Assembly (NCBI GenBank): GCA_943369355.1 | Contig: CALRMX020000003.1 | Coordinates: 62,001-126,000, forward strand | DNA: 64,000 nucleotides | Reading direction: 5' to 3' | DNA from: UBA7662 sp943369355 | GTDB taxonomy: Bacteria; Bacteroidota; Bacteroidia; UBA7662 | Part shown: in pieces, positions 32,496 through 40,690 of the stretch | Layout of the letters: each line of letters opens with the position of its first letter | Numbering within the stretch: the stretch's first letter is position 1 | Made by a program: the position numbers and the translations under genes | Notes under the pieces: generated by a model | Told to the model about the DNA's origin: nothing | Seen by the model: only the letters and a program-made list of their open reading frames with translations | The model's database searches: none

Positions 32496-33134
32496 TTAAT
32501 GATAGTCATATTCATAGATGATCTGTCTAACAATAATCCCGTTAACCTTGTAAATGACTTTTGAAATCAAGTCTTTCTTATTGTATTCAATAATTCGATG
32601 GAATTCTCCCTTTTGATAGTTTGGGAAATATTCGCGATACTCTTCAAATTGTTGAGTTTTATCAACATGAACACAATAATTTGAAAATCCATCAAAAACT
32701 AAGCTAATAAGTTCGATTGGATCAACTAAACCATTTTGATGTACTAATTCGATTGAATCTAAATGGTTTTTTTCATTGTAATGGTAAATTAATTCTATCG
32801 TTGGGATATAATTTCCTTGTAAATTTTTAAAGAAATGCGCTTCTGTTTTGGCCAAATTGCCATTAATCTGATAATGATGTATGTAGTAGAGGCATTTCCC
32901 ATTCCGAGCATCATCAATAAATTCGCGAACAACCATGATTTTCAGATTACTTGTTAACAGCTCTGAACTTTGGTTACTTAGAGGATTAATTTTTACTTTA
33001 TTGCAACATTCTGCTTGTAGCATTTCCCATTCATTGTAACCTCTGAGAAATTTTACACTTTTTAAGTCTCTGATTTGGCCATAACTTGTTCCTGATACAA
33101 GGAGCAGATACAATAGAATTAACTTAAATTTCAT
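32496..33134 (-). CDS. Secreted hypothetical cassette protein
   Basis: A 212-residue protein with a Sec signal peptide (ILLYLLLVSGTSYGQIRD). The mature part has YD/RHS-like repeats such as IELIYHYNEKNHLDSIELV and ends IIYEYDYH. No catalytic motif is seen. It resembles in style the secreted protein at 34326. The arms of this cassette are degenerate (GAGTGATAAC at 33168 against GTGATGGCACTC at 32442). Confidence 0.75.
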   Translation of the reverse strand: MKFKLILLYLLLVSGTSYGQIRDLKSVKFLRGYNEWEMLQAECCNKVKINPLSNQSSELLTSNLKIMVVREFIDDARNGKCLYYIHHYQINGNLAKTEAHFFKNLQGNYIPTIELIYHYNEKNHLDSIELVHQNGLVDPIELISLVFDGFSNYCVHVDKTQQFEEYREYFPNYQKGEFHRIIEYNKKDLISKVIYKVNGIIVRQIIYEYDYH

Positions 33135-33167
33135 TTTTCGACTTTTCGGTGCTTCCTTTTTTAGAAT

Positions 33168-33520
33168 GAGTGATAACTTGGTTATAGACTAAGCATTGTA
33201 TCGCTTATCCCCCCAATCCCGAGCAAAAGCGAAGCTTCGTTTCGTAAAGCAATGTAACAAACGGCATACAAAGTACAAAATACAATCGTCGAAATAGCGA
33301 AGGTCGGTGGCTGGGTAGCCGGGGCGCGATTCGGGTTTTGGCTGAATTCGGGGATTGCGTATATTGAACGCTCAAGGTTTTGGGCTAGCGCTATGTGGAT
33401 TTAAGAGCACCGCACTTCATCGCCAGTACGATGATCTAAAGTACGAAAAGGTTTGGATTGAATATTAAAACCCACATGGCAGCCACTCGTCCCGTCTATG
33501 CGGGATACGCGTTTTAGGTG
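33168..33520 (-). repeat. Long attC-like site 5
   Basis: GAGCAAAAGCGAAGCTTCGT at 33222, barrel-tail copy (GGGTAGCCGGGGCGCGATTC at 33313) and half-site GCACCGCACTTCATCGCC. Ends GTTTTAGGTG, the arm pairing with CACCTAAC at 34086-34093. The 33135-33526 interval holds no gene. Confidence 0.65.
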
Positions 33521-33526
33521 CAGTAT

Positions 33527-34078
33527 TCAATATTTACACTCTTCTATGTGAAGAGTGAATTCGTCACGAGATGGAATTTTATCTAGGTGAGCCATTAAAT
33601 ATTCTAGTGAGGTCAAGGAAATTATGGCTTGTTCGATACATTGAAAAAGATAGTACATCTCATTAACTGTTCTGTTGCCCTGTATATAGTTTTCAAAATC
33701 TTCATCTAGATGAGCGTAATACTTATCACGAGTATTCCGTAAGTTGTTTATAAAGTCCAAATGCTCATTTAAGTCTGCGATTCTTTTTTCTGCATTACTT
33801 TTTCTGGGGTCGTTAACAGGAACTTCACGTAAAAGTCTGAAAATATTGTCTTTGTTATTACGATTGTCTTTGAGTATTTTATATAACTCAATATGGACGT
33901 CCTTGAACGCTAAAAACCGAAAATGTTTTAGAAGTTCATTATTGTTAACATAACTCTTTACTTTGTCATTAGGTGTTTTTAGATTTAGATTATTCAAGAA
34001 ACCCCACGTCTCCCAACTTTTTCTTGCATTGGAATAGCTGAAAATGAGTCTGTCGATTGTAGAGTTGTTGTTGTCCAT
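33527..34078 (-). CDS. HEPN-domain protein, AbiU2-like
   Basis: A 183-residue all-helical protein. The motif RNTRDKYYAHLDEDF (R114-H123) matches the HEPN catalytic pattern of the AbiU2 group, whose name comes from lactococcal abortive phage infection. Such proteins are usually RNases or toxin components. I start at the internal ATG, giving MDNNNSTIDRLIFSYS, directly after the core-like arm GTTAGGTG; the longer frame would begin inside the repeat. No obvious antitoxin gene is in the cassette. Confidence 0.82.
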   Translation of the reverse strand: MDNNNSTIDRLIFSYSNARKSWETWGFLNNLNLKTPNDKVKSYVNNNELLKHFRFLAFKDVHIELYKILKDNRNNKDNIFRLLREVPVNDPRKSNAEKRIADLNEHLDFINNLRNTRDKYYAHLDEDFENYIQGNRTVNEMYYLFQCIEQAIISLTSLEYLMAHLDKIPSRDEFTLHIEECKY

Positions 34079-34085
34079 AAAATTA

Positions 34086-34321
34086 CACCTAACGTCAGTA
34101 TGTCTCAAAACCTCAAAACGACGAACAAAATAGCCCGAAACAGGCTGAATTCGTGCTTAATTTTTTCATTTCAAGGGTTTTTAGACAGTTTGACGTTTAG
34201 CCGCTTGCCGCAGGTGGGAATTAGGAGCACCGCACTTGATCGCCAGCACGATGTTCTAAAGTACGAAAAGGTTTCCAACTAGCACTAAAACCCCCATTGC
34301 AGCCAAACGCGTGTTATAGCC
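34086..34321 (-). repeat. Tandem attC-like sites 6 (two hairpins, no gene between)
   Basis: First hairpin: GTCTCAAAACCTC pairs with GAGGTTTTTAGAC, a type shared with 38893-38995. Second: GCCGCAGG... with CCCCCATTGCAGCC, the type seen complete at 35056. Ends with arm GTTATAGCC (34313-34321). Two site families abutted without an ORF. Confidence 0.7.
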
Positions 34322-34325
34322 AGTT

Positions 34326-35039
34326 TTATTCATATGCATAAGTTGTAATTTCCGTGTCGGTACCAGTGGTGCTTATTTTTCGAATTAGTAAACTTTCTGA
34401 ATTATAATCGTATTTAATATCCAGGCTTTCTGCTACTCTATGCGCTATTTTGCCATAGCCATTGTATGAATAATATATGGTCGTATCATATATATTTTCT
34501 TGAATAATTTGCCCCTGTTGGTTAAGTGTATAATAAAACTGTGTCCTTCCTTCGTCTTGAATAAGTAGAATTAGTCTTTTTTCTTCGTCATATCCGAAAT
34601 AATCCGTTTGGGACCATTTGTATTCTCCGTTTTTAAGAGAATACATTTTCCGATTCATTACACGATTATCTAATTGAGGATAATTATATTTTACAATATC
34701 TGTATCATTACGGTTTTCTGAAATAAAATTGTATAGTACTCTTATTGTAGAGTCAATAGCACCTTTCTCGAGGAAAAAGTATTTTATTTTGGCACGAACT
34801 GTTAATCTATCATTATATGAGGGAGCTGTAGGATTTAAAAATTTATATTTTAATATCCATTCTTCGGCTGTGTTTTGCGAAGAATCAAAGAACCAAACAG
34901 CTTTTAGAGATTCGTTTACATAAACTTTCATCTTTGTTTTCCCAGAGATTATGAGGTTATAAATCTCTTTGTCCTTGTAAAGCCCTTGTGAATTGGCTTT
35001 ATAGGTTATTAGAAGCATCATTACACATAAAATACGCAT
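34326..35039 (-). CDS. Secreted hypothetical cassette protein
   Basis: A 237-residue protein with a short Sec leader (ILCVMMLLITYKANS, cleavage before QGLYK). The mature part has repeated Y-x-Y and G-x-I segments (FYYTLNQQGQIIQE, IYYSYNGYGKIAHR, KYDYNSESLLIRK), reminiscent of YD-repeat proteins. Unknown function. Bracketed by the perfect arms GTTATAGCC (34313-34321) and GGCTATAAC (35056-35064). Confidence 0.76.
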   Translation of the reverse strand: MRILCVMMLLITYKANSQGLYKDKEIYNLIISGKTKMKVYVNESLKAVWFFDSSQNTAEEWILKYKFLNPTAPSYNDRLTVRAKIKYFFLEKGAIDSTIRVLYNFISENRNDTDIVKYNYPQLDNRVMNRKMYSLKNGEYKWSQTDYFGYDEEKRLILLIQDEGRTQFYYTLNQQGQIIQENIYDTTIYYSYNGYGKIAHRVAESLDIKYDYNSESLLIRKISTTGTDTEITTYAYE

Positions 35040-35055
35040 ATTGTCGATAAAAATT

Positions 35056-35192
35056 GGCTATAACGTTTTGCCGCTTGCCGCAGTGGGGGATTTTGGAAAA
35101 CTAAATTGTCTGCCAGCACAAATTTACAATAGAAGCACAAAGTTTCAATGAACGATGTTAGCCCCCATTGCGCCAAACGTGTGTTATAGGCA
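35056..35192 (-). repeat. Compact attC-like site 7, clearest example
   Basis: 137 bases. Outer arms GGCTATAACGTTTTG and CAAACGTGTGTTATAGGC, inner arms GCCGCAGTGGGGG (35080s) and CCCCCATTGCGCC (35162-35174), with an unpaired centre: the two-box, imperfect-palindrome plan of an attC site, at a normal attC length. Confidence 0.8.
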
Positions 35193-35211
35193 TACCGCAT
35201 TTTTCTTGTCA

Positions 35212-35970
35212 TTAGTCGCACGGTATTCCAAATAAGTCCAAAGCTAAAGCCCATTTACGATAAACTTTTTCGTCTTGTCGTAAAACATAAACCGCTCGTC
35301 CCGGAAAGTAGTTGTCTATGTCGCTTGGTTTGTTCCAATTAAAATTATCTGTATATGCAAAGTAAAGCGAATCCAAATGGGCATACGAAACTGATTTTAT
35401 ACTGTCGGCATAATCATATTGTTGTGTTTGATGAAACGCTTCGATTTTATTGTCAATGTCCGATAAATTTTCAAAGGTCAAATTCATTTTTGTTTTTGAA
35501 CAAAACATTGGCTGTCCATATTGATTTGTGTCAATTTTGTCAAAACGAAAAACGACAATATTTGAGGCACATTCGTCTAGTGCAAAAACAACGTCTTTGA
35601 TTTCTCGTTGCACCATTCCTTTTGTACAATAAACGAAAAATGTTTTGCCAATGTCTGCAAGAAGTTTGTTCTCAAGTTTTAAATTTCTATAAAATCTAAA
35701 TTGTCCGTTGGTGTCAATGGGAATACACGAACTAACTTGTTGTGAAATTATATAACCAATTGAGTCAGTCGTTACTATTTGGTCAAAAACAGAATCAATA
35801 AATACAATTCCTGCTGAGTGAGTATAACTCAATTCAACTGTCAAGCCCATAACTGTGTCAGAAAAATTGTAAACTTGAAAATAGGTGTTACTTGTTGTCC
35901 AATCGTCTTTTTGTTTGCTTGGTTGTCCGCAAGCAACAAGAAGAAGAAATATTGAAAATAGTTTTCGCAT
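35212..35970 (-). CDS. Cassette lipoprotein of unknown function
   Basis: A 252-residue predicted lipoprotein: leader MRKLFSIFLLLVACGQPS, lipobox Cys14. The remainder is polar with a DECASNIVVFRFDKIDTN segment and aromatic strands; no catalytic motif or family recognised. The cassette has the longest perfect arms in the array, GTTATAGGCA (35183-35192) with TGCCTATAAC (36025-36034), followed on both sides by ACCGC/GCGGT. Confidence 0.8.
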   Translation of the reverse strand: MRKLFSIFLLLVACGQPSKQKDDWTTSNTYFQVYNFSDTVMGLTVELSYTHSAGIVFIDSVFDQIVTTDSIGYIISQQVSSCIPIDTNGQFRFYRNLKLENKLLADIGKTFFVYCTKGMVQREIKDVVFALDECASNIVVFRFDKIDTNQYGQPMFCSKTKMNLTFENLSDIDNKIEAFHQTQQYDYADSIKSVSYAHLDSLYFAYTDNFNWNKPSDIDNYFPGRAVYVLRQDEKVYRKWALALDLFGIPCD

Positions 35971-36024
35971 TACAATTTTGTCAATTCGTTACTGTCTATT
36001 TGGTTTGTATGTGTCGTCTTGCGG

Positions 36025-36346
36025 TTGCCTATAACTTATTTATTTGCGAAGCTTTCTATCGCTTATACACCCCAATAGGCAGCAAAAGCGAAGTTTCGTT
36101 TCCTGTAGCAATGTAACAAACGGCATACAAAATACAATACATTGGCACCGAATCTACAAGCCTCGGCCGCTGGGTAGCCGATGCGCGATTCAGGTTTTCG
36201 TGGTATCCGGCGATTGCGTGTATTGAACGCGCAGCGTTTTGCGCTTGATGCAGCTGCGGCATCAACCAGCACTGAATCCGTCAGTTGACGGACACAAAAC
36301 TTGATTTAACCACCTAACCGCCACTTTTGGGTAGGTGCTGTTACTC
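36025..36346 (-). repeat. Long attC-like site 8
   Basis: Arm TGCCTATAAC, GCAAAAGCGAAGTTTCGTTT module (36080), barrel-tail copy (GGGTAGCCGATGCGCGATTC) and the TTGATGCAGCTGCGGCATCA half-site shared with 29354. Ends GTTACTCG. The 35971-36400 interval holds no gene. Confidence 0.65.
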
Positions 36347-36400
36347 GAAGTAAAGCTGTCCAGCCGAATTCTTTCAGATTGTATTTTGCTGAACAAATTG

Positions 36401-37264
36401 TCATTTATTTTCATCTATCAAAGCCCTAAGATATGTTTTTAGGTTTTTCGAATGATAATAATCAAACTTATTCAGCATTTTGCTGATGCTTGTCAAGCGG
36501 TTTAAATTCAAGTTAGCTAAAAATAAAATCTCCCTTTTGAGTGTTTTTTTTTGGTCGCTGTCATTGGTCATAAAGTCTACTCTAATAAATAGCACCTCAT
36601 AGCTCATATAAAGAGCAAGTAGGTAAAGAAAAGGAATAAGCAGAACTGTCAAGATTGGAGGAAGTAAGAAAGAGAATAAAGTATATTGTGTAAAGATGTC
36701 CTGATAGTTGTAGAATGTCTTGTACGATACGTATCCAAAAAAGGTCAAACCAATGACTGAAAGAATTTTTGTCAACAGTTTATTCACTTGCTCATACTTT
36801 ATGTCTGTCTGCGAATATGCAAGCAACGTGGTCAGTAATAAAACTACCGGCATAACAATCAACTCTGTCAGCAAACTGAAAGTGTAAAAGTTTATAAAAA
36901 ACTCAAGTACAATTGTCCATTTGAAACTTTCCTTCACAATTTCCTTAAAATATTGAGTGTCTTTCGCTTTGTTTATTGAAAAGAATAGAACCAGTGCAAC
37001 TGATACATACCAAAATATTGTGTCTTTTAAAAAAGTGAAGTCCCAAGCCTCAAATTTGTTAAGCAAAAAAAGTGTGGCAATTACATATACCGTTAGCAAC
37101 AACAGAATTGTCCCGATTTGTTTACCGAAAAGTAGTTTGAATATTTCACCAAGCGAATTTCTCGTGTTCTTGCCAAACATCAGCGCTATAAAACCAACAA
37201 AAAGCCAAATAAGAAGCGAAAGTTCTCTAGTCGAAAGTATGTCGGTGATAATTTTCATGTTCAA
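36401..37264 (-). CDS. Cassette polytopic membrane protein
   Basis: A 287-residue protein with about seven hydrophobic segments through residue 220, followed by a charged cytoplasmic tail (NDSDQKKTLKREILFLANLN, then NKFDYYHSKNLKTYLRAL). No transporter signature is recognisable. It lies beside the ApeA-like cassette but is separated from it by its own attC-like site, so a functional link is not implied. Arms are degenerate (GTTACTCGAA versus CGCCACTAAC). Confidence 0.78.
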   Translation of the reverse strand: MNMKIITDILSTRELSLLIWLFVGFIALMFGKNTRNSLGEIFKLLFGKQIGTILLLLTVYVIATLFLLNKFEAWDFTFLKDTIFWYVSVALVLFFSINKAKDTQYFKEIVKESFKWTIVLEFFINFYTFSLLTELIVMPVVLLLTTLLAYSQTDIKYEQVNKLLTKILSVIGLTFFGYVSYKTFYNYQDIFTQYTLFSFLLPPILTVLLIPFLYLLALYMSYEVLFIRVDFMTNDSDQKKTLKREILFLANLNLNRLTSISKMLNKFDYYHSKNLKTYLRALIDENK

Positions 37265-37302
37265 TTAAAGCTGGTCTAATGCAACTTGCATTGTCCTTTT
37301 TT

Positions 37303-37410
37303 CGCCACTAACGTCTTGCAGCTTTGTGTTTGGCCATCTTAAGCACCACACTTGACAAGAAGAATCTCCCGATTTTCATTAAAAAATTGAGGTTGTGCAA
37401 CAGTTACTGC
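37303..37410 (-). repeat. Short attC-like site 9
   Basis: From CGCCACTAACGTCTTGCAGC to GCAACAGTTACTGC, about 108 bases. Contains AATTGAGGTTGTGCAACAGT, the element also found at 27367. Confidence 0.6.
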
Positions 37411-37429
37411 TGCTGGTGGTTGGGTTTGT

Positions 37430-38863
37430 TTATTCATGTTCTCTCCAGTTTGCAAGATGGTTGAATAACATCCATTTTATGTTGTCCAAATGAAGTGATA
37501 ATTTATCCTTATCAAAACCAACTTCAATCAGAAATGAAGACACCAAAAGTATCTTGAGTCTTTCAGATAGATAAAAGAGTTCACTACCTTTTAGAGCCTT
37601 CTTTTCACCGTCCTTTGAATAATGGGTGTAATAATTCCTAGAGTTCTTCACGTTTAGAACAAATTGTGTTTTGTCACCTAAAATTTTATTCAAAATCTTG
37701 TTTGAGTATTTATGTGTCAACTCAGTTAACCTTGAATGTAAGTTTAAGTTATTCCCAAAATTAAATTCGTCATTTAACCAACTATGGTAATCGTGTGAAA
37801 CCACCTTCAAAATGTCTTCTTTCATCTTTTTATACTGTTCACGCGGAATTTTTGTGTGGTTATGAACCCTTGCGTGAAAGGTTTCCGCAGATTGAGCCAA
37901 ATTCAAAAATGTATTAACCGTAAACTTGTTTCCGTTATAAAATTGTTCAAATACTAAGTCAAAGGCTGGTTTTAGCAGTTCATATTTAGAATACCAATTT
38001 TTAATGATTATATCAAAATCTTGTTCAATTCTTCTGTAGTCAAAAATCATTTCTAGGTCAAACTTGGGCTTCTCGTTTGTTTTGAAATTTCTTGATGAAA
38101 AATATAGTTTGATTATCTTTTTAAATTTCTGACCATTTCCATAATCCTTTTTGTGCCTTTCACCACTTAATGAAATTGATAAAGGATAAGTGCTTTTATA
38201 CAAAGCAAGGGTAAGAAAGTTCTGAAATATATTTGTGTATTCAAGTAATTCGTCAATATTTTTCTCAATTGTTGAAATAGCTTGAAATTCGACCCTTTGG
38301 TTAATTGTTACTGATTTTTGATAGCGGGATAAACCGGGATGGTTGGCAACAAAATTGAATCTTCCTTTTGTATTTTTATCAATTTCAAAATCAATAGACT
38401 CTGGTAGCTTATATTGAACTGTTACTTCATGATTTCTAACAGAATCTAGATAATTGTTCTGTCTTTTAAAGCCACTTATTCCTACCCATTCTCCAAGGTT
38501 AAAAATTTCCGAAGATATTTGGTTAAACATTAAGTCAGTCGCAGTCAGTGCATGAAAGCCTATTAGTAAATATCTTACTGAGTAGGTCGTTGAGGGTTTG
38601 CCAGATTCTTCTCCTTGAACTAGTGTCACTCCGCCTGACTTTGTCATGAAGCAACTAAATAAAGTCACTTGTTTGCTATCACTTGTCAACCCGAGAATAA
38701 TCTCTTGGTCCTTAAATTCAGGTAAGAAATTGTTGCCGTCTAAACTTCCATAAAGTTCAAGGTCTGTTCCTTCCTGAGGATCAAATTTTAAAGTCCCATG
38801 AACTTTATTTTCTTTGTCCGTTGGTAAAAACCATTCACCTGTAATCTCAAATTTTTCTGTCAT
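37430..38863 (-). CDS. ApeA-like HEPN anti-phage protein
   Basis: A 477-residue single-gene cassette. The N-terminal half (about 1-190, ITGEWFLPTDKENKVHGTLK) looks like the ApeA N-terminal domain; the C-terminal half is helical and carries VKNSRNYYTHYSKDGEK, with the HEPN catalytic RN-x3-H at R409-H414. ApeA is a known single-protein phage-defence system with a HEPN nuclease, thought to act by abortive infection. The match is from motif and layout only. The gene is intact. Confidence 0.85.
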   Translation of the reverse strand: MTEKFEITGEWFLPTDKENKVHGTLKFDPQEGTDLELYGSLDGNNFLPEFKDQEIILGLTSDSKQVTLFSCFMTKSGGVTLVQGEESGKPSTTYSVRYLLIGFHALTATDLMFNQISSEIFNLGEWVGISGFKRQNNYLDSVRNHEVTVQYKLPESIDFEIDKNTKGRFNFVANHPGLSRYQKSVTINQRVEFQAISTIEKNIDELLEYTNIFQNFLTLALYKSTYPLSISLSGERHKKDYGNGQKFKKIIKLYFSSRNFKTNEKPKFDLEMIFDYRRIEQDFDIIIKNWYSKYELLKPAFDLVFEQFYNGNKFTVNTFLNLAQSAETFHARVHNHTKIPREQYKKMKEDILKVVSHDYHSWLNDEFNFGNNLNLHSRLTELTHKYSNKILNKILGDKTQFVLNVKNSRNYYTHYSKDGEKKALKGSELFYLSERLKILLVSSFLIEVGFDKDKLSLHLDNIKWMLFNHLANWREHE

Positions 38864-38883
38864 TGGAATTCGTTATTAAACTT

Positions 38884-39120
38884 GCCACTAACATAAGTCT
38901 GTCGCAAAACCTCAAAACGACGAACAAAATAGCCCGAAACAGGCTGAATCCGCACTTGAATTCTCCATTTCAGAGGTTTTTAGACAGTTTGACGGTTTAC
39001 AGCTACCCGAAGGTGGCGATTTATGAGCACTTCACTGTCAACTAAGCACAAATACTGATAGTAGCACTGCACTTGGTTTAACCACTGAACCGCCACTTTT
39101 GGGTAGCTGCTGTTGGCAGT
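38884..39120 (-). repeat. Tandem attC-like sites 10
   Basis: First part GCCACTAACATAAGTCTGTC through GAGGTTTTTAGACAGTTTGA repeats the hairpin at 34093; second part shares GAACCGCCACTTTTGGGTAG with 30286 and 36318. Ends with arm GTTGGCAGT (39112-39120). Confidence 0.7.
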
Positions 39121-39125
39121 AGTTC

Positions 39126-39500
39126 TTATTTCTCTTCGTCTTTTTTCGGTGGTTCATAGTTCCAAAAGTCTTCTTTATTTAATGCTCCTAATAGTTTTCC
39201 AATTTTTCCAATTCCCAATTTTTCCAACGGTTCATTTCCTTCAAATCCACTAGCTTCAGGTCTGGCAATTAAGAAAAATCCACCATCTTTTAGAATGGTT
39301 GGTTTGTTTTGTAATGATGCGGAACCAAAATAATAGTCGTCACTCAGAACAACTATAACTTCGGACATTCCTTTCCTTCTATAAACTTTATAAATATAAT
39401 ACTCGTCATTGTCAATTAGCTCGAACTTTTCAACAGCAAAATGGCTACTAAAAGCTCTTTCTATAAAGGGTCTGATGGAATAGTGTAAGTCTTTACCCAT
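39126..39500 (-). CDS. Partner gene of the membrane nucleotidyltransferase cassette
   Basis: A 124-residue cytosolic protein (MGKDLHYSIRPFIERAFSSH ... KEDFWNYEPPKKDEEK) with mixed alpha/beta character and an acidic/Lys-rich tail. Its start overlaps the end of the nucleotidyltransferase-like gene by 8 bases (an upstream in-frame ATG at 39512 would overlap by 20). No family recognised. The tight overlap and shared perfect cassette arms mean the two genes move together. Confidence 0.72.
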   Translation of the reverse strand: MGKDLHYSIRPFIERAFSSHFAVEKFELIDNDEYYIYKVYRRKGMSEVIVVLSDDYYFGSASLQNKPTILKDGGFFLIARPEASGFEGNEPLEKLGIGKIGKLLGALNKEDFWNYEPPKKDEEK

Positions 39501-40461
39501 TTTTGCTCTCAATTTTTAGTGGGTTAAAATCAACAAATTCTGAAAAGTCAGTTTTGCTTGTTTCTTCAAATAATATGATATGAAGTGGTTGGCGGAATTT
39601 TACTTTAAAGTCAAACTTAATGTTTTCAATTTTTTTATTTGTTTCATTTAGGCCTGATGCTTTGTCTAGTAAAATTGCAATGTCAAAATCGCCCGCTTTT
39701 TTAGGTGTCAAAATTGCTGAACCAAATGCAATCCAATGGGATAAGTTCAAAGGTTTTAAATTATTTGAAAGCCAATTAAGTTTCCGTTTTAGTATCTTAT
39801 CATTCTTTGCCCTTTCAAAACAATGTGTTAAGATTATATCTGGAAATGATTTAGGAAATTGAAATTCGGAGTAATCAAAATTCGGATTTTCTATGTGTTT
39901 TTGAAACGCATCAATATGTAAAACCATTCTTTTAAAATCGTTTTCATACTTTGATGGAATTATCGCTTTATTGTCTTTTATAAGGTTTTTAATAGCTTCA
40001 TTATTCGGCTTTATAACTTCTTTTTTTAAATCTTCCCACATTGTAAAGTCCGTTCTTAACTCTCCTGTGTTATCATGCCCCGAATTAGGCCCTGTCGTTT
40101 TGAAAATGTATTCGTTGTCTTTTAAGATTGGTAGTATTTCTTGGCAAAGTTCTCCAAAATCAGAAAAAGATTTATATTCAGCCTGATTAAATGCTGGTTC
40201 GTTTGGTTTTTCATATTTTAAATCCAAATATTTATGAATAGTGTTGTAGATCAAAGCAAGCAGTATAACAGTCAAGCCGATAGCCCAATCATATTCCCCA
40301 ATTAATGAAAATTGAAATTCACTAAATGCTATATTGAGAATGTCAACCCAAATGGGTTTAGAAAGCAGAGTCAGTCCACCAAATACAAGTATTCTTGTCA
40401 GAATGTTGTAATATTTGGGTCTTAAGAGTTTAAATATTTCTGCTAATGATTTTATGTTCAC
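39493..40461 (-). CDS. Membrane-anchored nucleotidyltransferase-fold protein
   Basis: A 322-residue protein. Two membrane segments (about 21-42 and 58-73), a helical middle (about 90-230), then a Pol-beta-like nucleotidyltransferase core: WIAFGSAILTPKKAGDFDIA with FGS at 246-248 and D258-x-D260. The strand expected to carry the third acidic residue reads PLHIILFEE, so one ligand may be replaced. This layout is not one I know. It is the 5'-most cassette of the array, bracketed by GTTGGCAGT and ACTGCCAAC. Confidence 0.72.
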   Translation of the reverse strand: MNIKSLAEIFKLLRPKYYNILTRILVFGGLTLLSKPIWVDILNIAFSEFQFSLIGEYDWAIGLTVILLALIYNTIHKYLDLKYEKPNEPAFNQAEYKSFSDFGELCQEILPILKDNEYIFKTTGPNSGHDNTGELRTDFTMWEDLKKEVIKPNNEAIKNLIKDNKAIIPSKYENDFKRMVLHIDAFQKHIENPNFDYSEFQFPKSFPDIILTHCFERAKNDKILKRKLNWLSNNLKPLNLSHWIAFGSAILTPKKAGDFDIAILLDKASGLNETNKKIENIKFDFKVKFRQPLHIILFEETSKTDFSEFVDFNPLKIESKNG

Positions 40462-40478
40462 CGTCTTTTTTTTGAATT

Positions 40479-40690
40479 ACTGCCAACATGCTTATTTGCG
40501 AAGCTTTGTATCGCTTATACGCCCCAAATCCCTTGCAAAAGCGAAGCTTCGTTTCGTAAAGCAATGTAACAAACGGCATACAAAGTACAAAACACAATCA
40601 TCGAATAGCGGAGGTCGGTGGCCGGGTAGCCGGCGGAAGATTCCGGTTTTGGCTGAATTCGGGGATTGCGTATATTGAACGCTCAACCAC
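40479..40690 (-). repeat. Right boundary attC-like site 11
   Basis: Arm ACTGCCAAC (40479-40487), GCAAAAGCGAAGCTTCGTTT module and a barrel-tail copy (GGGTAGCCGGCGGAAGATTC), joined directly to the leader of the VOC gene. No integrase or attI-like region follows. Confidence 0.65.
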
